A stretch of DNA of 5,109 nt from Planctomycetaceae bacterium. GTDB taxonomy: Bacteria; Planctomycetota; Planctomycetia; Pirellulales; Pirellulaceae. The position numbers were made by a program, and so were the translations under genes. The DNA is taken from the NCBI GenBank assembly GCA_002705165.1, contig PAJC01000157.1, forward strand, positions 1-5,109, given 5' to 3'. The notes below the pieces were generated by a model. It worked only from the letters and a program-made list of their open reading frames with translations, ran no database searches and was not told where the DNA came from. Shown here piece by piece: positions 1 to 5,109 of this stretch (within the stretch, counting starts at the first letter, position 1; every line of letters starts with the position of its first letter).

Positions 1-268
1 CAGCGGTGAGTAGTGGCTCCGTTTGGCCGTCTACCAAAAACTTGAATCGGCCCAATCGGAGACTCGACAACGGGCTCCAACTGGCAGTCCCAGCGCTCAA
101 CTCGCCATTAAACGCCGCCCCTAACCTGGGTAATACGAAAAGCTTCAGAAAAAAACCACTTGAAACAAACAGCCAGGTGGCTACCAATAAACCGGTCAGA
201 CCCAATAAAATTCGGTGCCATTTATGTAATCTTTGCTTTTTTATGCCTCCTTTCATCATCGGTTTCAT
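1..268 (-). CDS. AsmA/TamB-like membrane-anchored envelope protein, N-terminal part (runs off left edge)
   Basis: Reading the complement from 268 to 1 gives 89 uninterrupted codons with no stop before the edge. The product has a basic N-terminus (MKPMMKGGIKKQRLHKWHR, residues 1-19), one hydrophobic segment at about 20-46, then PRLGAAF (47-53), an alternating polar/hydrophobic stretch with SWSPLSSLRL (63-72), and EPLLTA (84-89). This layout of N-in anchor, a 'LPR-GAAL' turn, 'A-WSPFSSL-L' and 'PLL-A' is the usual start of AsmA/TamB/DUF748-type proteins, long beta-rich periplasmic proteins involved in outer-membrane homeostasis or lipid transport; I judge this from memory of the family. In-frame ATGs lie at 268, 259 and 256, and an in-frame TAA lies a few codons upstream of 268, so the start is one of these three. 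No good Shine-Dalgarno site precedes 268. The gene is divergent from the secreted-protein gene at 458. It is certainly coding-like; the exact AsmA subfamily cannot be decided from 89 residues. Confidence 0.75.
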   Translation of the reverse strand, partial: MKPMMKGGIKKQRLHKWHRILLGLTGLLVATWLFVSSGFFLKLFVLPRLGAAFNGELSAGTASWSPLSSLRLGRFKFLVDGQTEPLLTA

Positions 269-340
269 CAACCTACATGCGAGTTTGGCTCCTTAAAGCC
301 ACCCAAAATGCCGCACGTGCTCAATCTAGGATGATGGTGC

Positions 341-354
341 CGCTTGGCCAAGCG
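341..354. repeat. Perfect 14-bp palindrome CGCTTGGCCAAGCG
   Basis: The two halves are exact reverse complements, and the core TTGGCCAA (344-351) recurs four more times in the window. It lies in the middle of the divergent intergenic region, about 104 bp upstream of the 458 start, where an operator would be plausible. The presence of the same core inside genes and in a pseudogene favours a genome-wide repeat instead. Confidence 0.7.
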
Positions 355-395
355 CGAAACTGAATGTGATTTTTTCACTGACAGATAGAGTAACT

Positions 396-424
396 TTGGG
401 CAAATTTTCCGGGTAATAATAAAT
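396..424 (+). promoter_or_regulatory. Weak candidate promoter for the secreted-protein gene
   Basis: TTGGGC (396-401) and TAATAA (417-422) are separated by 15 bp, a little short for a sigma-70 promoter, and lie about 35-60 bp upstream of the ATG at 458. The patch is the most AT-rich part of the intergenic region. Both boxes match the consensus only partly, so this is a guess at location rather than a call. Confidence 0.2.
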
Positions 425-457
425 TTAAACGGCTGCCCTGCCAAAATTCCTGTCGTC

Positions 458-2248
458 ATGAAAAAAATCATTGTTCCTGCCCTTATCAGCTTCACGCTCA
501 TTTCATCCGCAAAAGCTGCCGAGGACACCAAATCGCTGCAGTCATTGCTGCCGGCTGAAACCGTTTTGGTGATGGCCGCCCCCAACTACGCCAGTGCGAA
601 AAAGCATTTCAAGAGCGGTGCATCGGCGCAGTTTTGGGACAGTGCCGAGTTTAAACCGTTCCGTAAAAAGCTTGTAAATGGCTTCGAGGAAAACGTGTTG
701 GTAAGGATTGAGGAGGAGTTGGCGATCGATTTTGAGGCGTTCGAGGAAATGGCAAGCGGCCCGGTCGCCCTGGCTGTAGTACCCGGACTGGCAGCCGGAG
801 AGGAACCGGCGCTGCTGCTACTGCTTGATGCCGGGCGAAAAAGTTTTGCACTTCGGAGAACCTTGTCGCGAATGAAGCGCGACTGGAAGAAGGCAGATCG
901 CAAAGTCAGCGAGACAGAAATTAGCGGGGTCGATTTCACCACGCTGAGTGAACCGGAAGGCAACAGGCAGATGCACGTTGGCCGTGTCGGCACTCAACTG
1001 GTCATCGGGACAAAGCCGGCACAAATCGAGGGTGTCCTCGCACGATTAAACGGTAACGGAGACGGGCCACTGGCAGACAACGCTGCATTCGCAGCGAGCC
1101 ACAGCGCGTTACTGAAAGAAGCTGATTTTTACGTGTGGACAAACCCCAGCGCGATTCTGCCACAGTTGCTCGACAATCTTCCGGACGGTGCCGAGTTGGG
1201 CATCGACTTCGGTGAAGTGGTAAGTGCGCTTGGCATCAACGGTCTGGGTACGTTTGCTATGGCATACAGCGAGCGGCCCAGTGGAGCGCACTACGAGTTG
1301 TTCATTGGGTTGCCAAAGGCCAAGCGCAAGGGGCTTTTTGGCCTGCTGGAAACCAAACGAGCGGATGCCTCGCCACCGCCGTTTGTCCCTACCAATGTAG
1401 GCAGTTTTTTGCGATGGCGCCTCGACATGGATGCTGCATGGAAAAACCTTGATAAGCTGATGCTCGAGTTGTCGCCGGACGTGGCCAACATGGTTGAGTT
1501 CACCGTTGGCCTGCTGGGCAAAGACAAGGATGCGAACTTTGACTTCAGGAAAAGTTTTCTCAACAATTTTAGTGACGATCTGATTCTTTATCAAATGCCC
1601 CCTAAAGGCACGGCACTGAACGACATTGGCGCTGGCCCGATCGTAGTTCTCGTCAAGTCTCCGAACCCTGACGAACTGATAAAAGGCATCGGCGCGGTGC
1701 CTGGCATCCTTCCGCCGCCTCTCAACGAGACGGCGATGTTACCGCGCCGGCTCGGCGATCACACGGTGTACAGCTTCGAGTTGGCGGAGTTTCCCGACCC
1801 CAGTACCGGCGATCTGGTCAAGATGGAACTGCTCCTTGCCGCCCGGGACGGCTACATGGCCGTAGCCACCGACACTGACCTATTGCAGATGTTCCTAGAC
1901 GGCAGGACGAGCGGCAGTCTGGCCAAACGCGACGGGCTGGTAACAGCGGCTGCATCGGTAGGCGGAATGGACTCCGGGATCTTCGGATACCAGAACGACC
2001 GTAATATGGTGCTCAACACGATGGACACCCTCCGCGATAACGCCGACCAGTTTGACATGATTCTCAGCATGATCCCAACGGATGGCTTTGGCGAAGTCAG
2101 CCTGAGCGAGTGGCTTGATTTCTCACTGCTGCCAACGGGATCGAAAATCGAAAAGTATTTTGACTTCACCGTTTATGGCGCAGAAACAAACGATCGAGGG
2201 ATCAGTCTGAAGATGTTTTCACCCCGCCCCGCGACACTGAAACGGTAG
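458..2248 (+). CDS. Secreted protein of unknown function (596 residues, PVC-type, DUF3352-like layout)
   Basis: The protein begins with a clear Sec signal peptide: KK at 2-3, a hydrophobic core at about 4-17, and SSAKA|AED with probable cleavage after residue 20. The mature part opens with LLPAETVLVMAAPNYA (30-45) and FWDSAEFKPF (59-68), followed by alternating segments such as VALAVVPG (103-110) and ALLLLLDAG (118-126). This 'LPA-T---V-VPN---A ... LW-DPEMKPF' opening, and a C-terminal 'KYFDFTVYG...GISLKMFSP' ending, are patterns I associate with large uncharacterised exported proteins of Verrucomicrobiota and Planctomycetota, with a DUF3352-like fold; this comes from memory, not a search. 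No catalytic motif, lipobox or second membrane segment is visible, so the protein is probably periplasmic or exported and soluble. The start is supported by the signal peptide, although no Shine-Dalgarno sequence precedes it (CCTGTCGTC before ATG). The 3' end overlaps the convergent HEAT gene by 47 bp. Confidence 0.9.
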   Translation: MKKIIVPALISFTLISSAKAAEDTKSLQSLLPAETVLVMAAPNYASAKKHFKSGASAQFWDSAEFKPFRKKLVNGFEENVLVRIEEELAIDFEAFEEMASGPVALAVVPGLAAGEEPALLLLLDAGRKSFALRRTLSRMKRDWKKADRKVSETEISGVDFTTLSEPEGNRQMHVGRVGTQLVIGTKPAQIEGVLARLNGNGDGPLADNAAFAASHSALLKEADFYVWTNPSAILPQLLDNLPDGAELGIDFGEVVSALGINGLGTFAMAYSERPSGAHYELFIGLPKAKRKGLFGLLETKRADASPPPFVPTNVGSFLRWRLDMDAAWKNLDKLMLELSPDVANMVEFTVGLLGKDKDANFDFRKSFLNNFSDDLILYQMPPKGTALNDIGAGPIVVLVKSPNPDELIKGIGAVPGILPPPLNETAMLPRRLGDHTVYSFELAEFPDPSTGDLVKMELLLAARDGYMAVATDTDLLQMFLDGRTSGSLAKRDGLVTAAASVGGMDSGIFGYQNDRNMVLNTMDTLRDNADQFDMILSMIPTDGFGEVSLSEWLDFSLLPTGSKIEKYFDFTVYGAETNDRGISLKMFSPRPATLKR

Positions 2249-3308
2249 CCTCCGCCGCCTTGAGTTTTCGCAGAGCGGCCTCGAGTGCCAACTGACCAGA
2301 CACGAGTTTACGATCGCGCAACTTTCGCAGCTTGCGAGCATAGGTATTTCCCGGCTGGGCGGCTTCTCCCATCAGGAAAATTCCCGCCGCACGAGATTTC
2401 GCCGTGCCGCGAAGCACCGCTGCCGAGAGCGTCGGGGTGTTCGTTCCCGGTTCGCCCCATACATCCCGCAGCGCGACAAGGATCCGCTCCTCCTTTTCGC
2501 CGCCGAGTTGGAACGTCCCACGCAGCGCCTCCCACAAGCCATACTCGGCTGGCATGAGCCGCTGCAACACGTCGAAGCCGGCCACCCGCAACTCGTACCG
2601 CTCGCTGGCGACAAGCCGCATCACGGCCGGGGCGGCGCGGTGGCCCATCATCGACAGCGCGGCCGAGGCTGCGTTGGCCTCCTCGCCGCCCGGCTTGGCC
2701 TCGATGATGCCAACCAGTGCCGGAGCGGCGGGAACGGCATCCAACTGCATATTCCGAAGCACATGCAGCATTCGCGTGCGATGGCCACCGTCCGCTTGGC
2801 CAAGTCGATTGGTGATCTCGTGCAGCGGCAGAGACCCCAGCCCGCGCAGCGCAGCTAGGGCATGGTTGTAAACCAACTGCTCGGGGTCACCGAGTGCCAT
2901 GACCAACTCAGGGATGGCCGGCACCGCAGCTTGGCCAAGCACGGCCAGGCCGGCCACGCCCCCGGCGCGGATTTCCGAGCGCTCGTAAAGGTTCACCCAG
3001 CGCATGAGGTCAAGCCGGTCGATCCCCGGCACTTTTTTGACGGTGGTGAGCAGGGGCTGTTTCCAGACCGGATCTGTGTGGTGAACCGCCAGTTGCAACC
3101 ACGGGAGGGCGTTGGTGCCGAGCCGTGTCACGGCGGCCTGCGCAGCGGTGCGGCGAGCGGGGGGGGCCGTGACGAGCAAATCCTGCACCCATTCCTCGAG
3201 CGACCGGTCGGCCACCTCCGGCCCGCGGTCGCGCCGAGTCACGATGATCAATAGCGCGAGCACGGCCAGCACCGTCAATCCGATCTTAAGCCACAGCCGT
3301 TTCTTCAT
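2202..3308 (-). CDS. HEAT-repeat protein with N-terminal membrane anchor
   Basis: The 368-residue product starts MKKRLWLKIG, has one hydrophobic segment at about 8-23 (LTVLAVLALLIIV) and then RRDR, which suggests a signal anchor or uncleaved signal with the rest outside the membrane. The body is mostly alpha-helical, with repeated HEAT/PBS-lyase-type units: RLGTNALPWL (62-71), VLGQAAVPAIPEL (123-135), NMQLDAVPAAPAL (186-198) and MMGHRAAPAVMRL (220-232). Such repeats form superhelical scaffolds that bind other proteins, and no enzyme motif is visible. The C-terminal part (about 320-352) is lysine/arginine-rich and probably helical. The gene follows the oxidoreductase gene on the same strand after 42 bp and probably shares its transcript. 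The last 15 or so codons overlap the end of the convergent secreted-protein gene. No strong ribosome-binding site is seen before the ATG at 3308. The partner is unknown. Confidence 0.9.
   Translation of the reverse strand: MKKRLWLKIGLTVLAVLALLIIVTRRDRGPEVADRSLEEWVQDLLVTAPPARRTAAQAAVTRLGTNALPWLQLAVHHTDPVWKQPLLTTVKKVPGIDRLDLMRWVNLYERSEIRAGGVAGLAVLGQAAVPAIPELVMALGDPEQLVYNHALAALRGLGSLPLHEITNRLGQADGGHRTRMLHVLRNMQLDAVPAAPALVGIIEAKPGGEEANAASAALSMMGHRAAPAVMRLVASERYELRVAGFDVLQRLMPAEYGLWEALRGTFQLGGEKEERILVALRDVWGEPGTNTPTLSAAVLRGTAKSRAAGIFLMGEAAQPGNTYARKLRKLRDRKLVSGQLALEAALRKLKAAEATVSVSRGGVKTSSD
2795..2804. repeat. CTTGGCCAAG palindrome inside the HEAT gene
   Basis: This exact 10-bp palindrome with core TTGGCCAA at 2796-2803 encodes L-G-Q of the LGQA at residues 169-172 of the HEAT protein. 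It could simply reflect the repeated LGQA peptide, but the same codons (CTT GGC CAA) are used in both LGQA copies. Confidence 0.6.
2929..2940. repeat. GCTTGGCCAAGC palindrome inside the HEAT gene
   Basis: This exact 12-bp palindrome with core TTGGCCAA at 2931-2938 encodes L-G-Q-A at residues 124-127, the conserved turn of a HEAT unit. It is the second in-gene copy of the octamer that also occurs outside genes. Confidence 0.6.
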
Positions 3309-3350
3309 GCGCGAAAGTCTGCGAGCGGCGGCGGGTGGCGGGAAGAAAAA

Positions 3351-4373
3351 TCAGCTGTTTTGCGACTGTATCTGGCCGGTGATCTCAAGAGCCAGCTCGA
3401 TGGCCTGCCGCGCCGACTCGCCGCTGACGATCGGCTCCTGTTTTTTGGCTACGCACCGGATGAAACTTTCCAACTCGACCTTGAGCGGTTCCTCGCGCTG
3501 AATCGGCACCGGCTCACGGACGACTCGCCTACCGCCGAACTGGCTGACGATGGCACTGTCCTTGCCAGCGAAGACTTTCTTAAGGATGGACGACTCCTGT
3601 TCATCATCGCGGGCGAGGCGATAGTGGTAGCCCTTTTGCTCGCGGTAATCGAGCGACACGTAGCCGGGCTCGTCGCCCCCGCTGAAGACGCGGATTTTGC
3701 GCAGGCTCTCTGGGCTGACACGGCTGACGGTGAGGTTGGCGACGCAGCCGTTGGCGAAGCGCAGCCGGGCGTTGGCGATATCCTCCGACGCGCTGAGCAC
3801 CCTCACTCCGGCAGCATCGACGTGCTCGACCGGCGAGCGCACGAAGGCCAGCACAATATCGAGATCGTGAATCATCAGATCGAGTACCACGCCGATATCC
3901 ATGCTGCGTGCCGGAAAGGGCGAGAGTCGGTGTGACTCGATGAAGCGCGGCTCGCGGGCGGCCTGCTGCAGGTAGTTGAAGACCGGGTTGAACCGCTCGA
4001 TATGGCCGACCTGCAGCACACAGTCGTGCTGCCTGGCCAAGCGCACGAGGTCGGCGGCCTGCCCGGCGTTGTCGGTCATCGGTTTCTCAACGAGCAGGTG
4101 TTTGCCATCCTCGAGCAGCGGCTTGGCTAAGTCGTGATGAGTGACCGTGGGCGTGACGATGCTCAGGGCGTCCGCGGCGTCCGCAGCGGCCTCGACTGAG
4201 CCAAACGCGGAGGTGCCGTGTTTTTCGGCGATCGACTTCGCTTGGGCGGTATTGTTGTCGTACACACCTACAAGTTCGACGGCGCCTTGCCGGTGCATTT
4301 CGCTGAAAATTCGCGTATGCTGCTGGCCGAGCGAGCCCACGCCCAGTACAGCCACCCTGACCCTTGTTGTCAT
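3351..4373 (-). CDS. Gfo/Idh/MocA-family NAD(P)-dependent oxidoreductase
   Basis: The 340-residue length is typical for the family. The N-terminal Rossmann fold carries the dinucleotide-binding motif GVGSLG (11-16) after a hydrophobic strand (VRVAVL, 5-10), then SIVTPTVTHHDLA (71-83) and the family hallmark EKP (96-98) with the usual lysine at 97. GHIERFNP (123-130) and DLMIHDLDIVL (165-175) are visible in the C-terminal sugar-binding half, with H169 and D170 in the usual catalytic positions. Enzymes of this family oxidise or reduce a sugar carbon. The GHIERFNP form is one I associate with members encoded near lipid A genes (lpx clusters) and with UDP-GlcNAc 3-dehydrogenases such as GnnA, which makes a nucleotide-sugar substrate reasonable but unproven: there is no aminotransferase or lpx gene here. 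The gene is intact and probably heads a two-gene operon with the HEAT gene. GGGG sits directly before the ATG, without a well-spaced Shine-Dalgarno site. Confidence 0.93.
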   Translation of the reverse strand: MTTRVRVAVLGVGSLGQQHTRIFSEMHRQGAVELVGVYDNNTAQAKSIAEKHGTSAFGSVEAAADAADALSIVTPTVTHHDLAKPLLEDGKHLLVEKPMTDNAGQAADLVRLARQHDCVLQVGHIERFNPVFNYLQQAAREPRFIESHRLSPFPARSMDIGVVLDLMIHDLDIVLAFVRSPVEHVDAAGVRVLSASEDIANARLRFANGCVANLTVSRVSPESLRKIRVFSGGDEPGYVSLDYREQKGYHYRLARDDEQESSILKKVFAGKDSAIVSQFGGRRVVREPVPIQREEPLKVELESFIRCVAKKQEPIVSGESARQAIELALEITGQIQSQNS

Positions 4374-4582
4374 CCCCGGAGCCTAGCGGCCTCTTGGCCA
4401 AGCGGCGAGGAAATCAGCCCTCACAAGCTCCAACGGCACAAACCGTGTTTCCCTTGGTTTGATTTTCTCGGACTTTGGTTCGAATCTTGAATTTGACCAT
4501 TTGAAATGGCGGTTAAGAAACAACAACAAGAACTACGCACCCTGCTGATTGAAGAGAACGAAATCATTATCGAGTCCCTCAC
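4374..4582. other. Non-coding stretch upstream of the oxidoreductase gene
   Basis: No convincing gene was seen on either strand. It should hold the promoter of the oxidoreductase gene (minus strand), but no clear sigma-70 boxes are visible. It contains a TTGGCCAA palindrome close to the oxidoreductase start and a short inverted repeat, CAAACC (4439-4444) with GGTTTG (4456-4461), around an 11-nt loop. A 34-codon frame at 4506-4610 (starting MAVKKQQQELR) is open but has no ribosome-binding site and no recognised relatives. Confidence 0.55.
4393..4402. repeat. CTTGGCCAAG palindrome upstream of the oxidoreductase gene
   Basis: This exact 10-bp palindrome lies about 20 bp upstream of the ATG at 4373, in the probable 5' leader of the oxidoreductase mRNA. 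The sequence to its right (CGGCGAG) resembles the right flank of the 341-354 copy only in its first bases. Confidence 0.65.
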
Positions 4583-5025
4583 AAGGATTCCAGCCAGACC
4601 ATCAACCTGATGAAGTGGTGCGCTGAGCCTGCTCATCGTGTATGAGAAGTGCAGCAGCAAGGAGAGTCTGGAAATTCTTGAGGGGGCGCCAAAAGGAAGT
4701 TCCCTTCGCCACGCGTCTGCTGCTCACCAGCCGCATGAACGACGATGCCGACCTGTCGCCGTTGATGGACGAATTCGACTCAACGGCGAAGCTCATTGAG
4801 CAACTCGACTTCGTCATGACCATCGATACCGCCGTGACCTACTTGGCCGAGGCACTGGGAATGCCGACTTGGTTGCTGCTCTCCGCCGCCCCCGACTAGC
4901 GCTGAATACTTGGCCGCGACGACAGCCCGATGTACCCGTCGATACGCCTACTCCGCACAACCAAGCTAGGCGACTTGAGCGATCCTTTGGCCAAGCTAAG
5001 CGCAGAGTTAGCCCGCACTGTTTAA
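4583..5025 (+). pseudogene. Decayed C-terminal part of a GT9-like (heptosyltransferase-type) glycosyltransferase domain
   Basis: The best part is 4669-5025. WKFLRGRQKEVP is followed by DEFDSTAKLIEQLDFVMTID, TAVTYLAEALGMPTWLLL and SAAPD. This matches the C-terminal sugar-nucleotide-binding part of GT9-type domains, often fused to TPR repeats ('[43 protein letters not shown]'), as recalled from the family. After PD the frame reads TAG CGC TGA where the family has W-R-W. Beyond the two stops it continues in family style (ILGRDDSPMYPSIRLLR, matching '-L-REDSPWYPSMRLFRQ') and ends at a TAA at 5023-5025 after KLSAELARTV. Upstream, INLMKWCAEPAHR (4601-4639) matches 'IGLVWAGNPAHR' in one frame. YEKCSSKESLEIL (4641-4679) continues in a second frame, and the main part lies in a third, so about two frameshifts or small deletions are needed. 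The N-terminal TPR and donor-binding parts are absent. The C-terminal assignment is firm; the upstream pieces are less so. Confidence 0.8.
4987..4994. repeat. TTGGCCAA octamer in the pseudogene tail
   Basis: This fifth copy of the palindromic core is within the pseudogene's last 40 bases and is followed by GCTAAGCGC. Palindromy does not extend past the eight bases. Confidence 0.55.
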
Positions 5026-5028
5026 CAC

Positions 5029-5044
5029 GCGCGCCCAAGCGCGC
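5029..5044. terminator. GC-rich hairpin after the pseudogene, no T tract
   Basis: GCGCGC (5029-5034) and GCGCGC (5039-5044) can pair around the loop CCAA, starting 3 bp after the pseudogene's TAA. The position fits a terminator of the former gene, but no run of T follows on either strand, so it would not be a normal intrinsic terminator. Confidence 0.25.
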
Positions 5045-5109
5045 ACTCGACAGCCAAGCGGTTGGTCTGCATGATTCCCACCGTTTTACCGCATAAAAAT
5101 GGCCAAACC

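Larger units (their letters stand above)
269..457. other. Divergent intergenic region between the AsmA-like gene and the secreted-protein gene
   Basis: The 189 bp separate two genes that point away from each other, so both promoters should lie here. An AT-rich patch at about 402-430 precedes the plus-strand gene. A GCACGTGC palindrome lies at 313-320 and a longer CTTGGCCAAG palindrome at 341-354. On the minus strand an AAGGAG element (about 289-294) is followed after 10 nt by ATG TAG (278-273), a start codon directly followed by a stop, just upstream of the AsmA-like start. No sequence close to both sigma-70 boxes at the right spacing was found on either strand. Confidence 0.6.

Noticed and set aside
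6..296. Plus-strand 96-codon ORF at the left edge
   Set aside because: It is antisense to the AsmA-like open frame, has a composition unlike a protein (many Pro, Asn and Lys without domain pattern) and no ribosome-binding site.
3360..3935. 191-codon plus-strand ORF opposite the oxidoreductase gene
   Set aside because: It is an antisense shadow of a high-GC gene. The minus-strand frame carries the complete Gfo/Idh/MocA motifs.
4439..4461. CAAACC/GGTTTG inverted repeat followed by ATTTT as a terminator
   Set aside because: The stem is only six base pairs with an 11-nt loop, the T run is short, and no gene ends just upstream on the plus strand.
4470..4500. tRNA-like T-loop GGTTCGAATC followed by GACCA
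   Set aside because: The T-stem pairs poorly, the distance from T-loop to CCA is two bases short, and no matching 5' acceptor strand, D-arm or anticodon arm is found upstream.
4506..4610. 34-codon ORF starting MAVKKQQQELR
   Set aside because: It has no Shine-Dalgarno site and no recognised relatives, and its 3' part overlaps the start of the pseudogene in another frame. It could be another relic piece, but nothing supports a functional gene.
4897..4911. Stop-codon reassignment or recoding as the reason for TAG and TGA in the glycosyltransferase frame
   Set aside because: TGA is the normal stop of the HEAT and oxidoreductase genes and TAG of the secreted-protein gene, while TGG is used for Trp in them. 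Frameshifts also occur upstream, so gene decay explains it better.
1..5109. CRISPR array, insertion sequence or toxin-antitoxin pair
   Set aside because: There are no regularly spaced repeats, no transposase-like frame or terminal inverted repeats, and no paired small ORFs with recognisable motifs.

Overview
The window looks like a chromosomal stretch from a Gram-negative-type bacterium, most likely of the PVC group (Verrucomicrobiota or a close relative). This is inferred from the combination of genes, since no marker gene is present. The clues are a large secreted protein of the type common in Verrucomicrobiota and Planctomycetota, a membrane-anchored HEAT-repeat protein, a Gfo/Idh/MocA oxidoreductase with the GHIERFNP signature, an AsmA/TamB-like envelope protein, and a relic of a GT9-type glycosyltransferase domain. 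Shine-Dalgarno sequences are weak or absent before the starts that can be judged.

Layout. (1) 1-268, minus strand: the 5' part of an AsmA-like membrane-anchored envelope protein that runs off the left edge. It has no stop in the window, so a stop-based ORF search misses it. (2) 269-457: a 189-bp divergent intergenic region holding a perfect 14-bp palindrome and an AT-rich patch. (3) 458-2248, plus: a secreted protein of 596 residues with a clear signal peptide and unknown function. (4) 2202-3308, minus: a HEAT-repeat protein with an N-terminal membrane anchor, whose 3' end overlaps the previous gene tail to tail by 47 bp. (5) 3351-4373, minus: a 340-residue Gfo/Idh/MocA NAD(P)-dependent oxidoreductase, 42 bp upstream of the HEAT gene and probably co-transcribed with it. 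(6) 4374-5109: no intact gene recognised. It contains the decayed C-terminal part of a GT9-like (heptosyltransferase-type) glycosyltransferase domain at about 4583-5025. The relic shows two apparent frameshifts and two tryptophan codons turned into stops, and is followed by a GC-rich hairpin.

How the genes fit together. Three of the four real genes encode proteins that are exported or membrane-anchored: AsmA-like, secreted 596-residue, and HEAT with anchor. The oxidoreductase family includes enzymes that act on nucleotide sugars for lipid A or surface glycans, and the pseudogene is also from a glycosyltransferase family. An envelope theme is therefore plausible, but the substrate of the oxidoreductase cannot be read from the sequence.

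The two most notable non-gene observations are the pseudogene, whose stops sit exactly at the two conserved Trp codons of a PD-W-R-W motif, and a palindromic octamer TTGGCCAA. The octamer occurs five times in 5.1 kb, three of them in non-coding or pseudogene DNA, and resembles in kind the HIP1 octamer of cyanobacteria. I did not find a convincing new multi-gene system.
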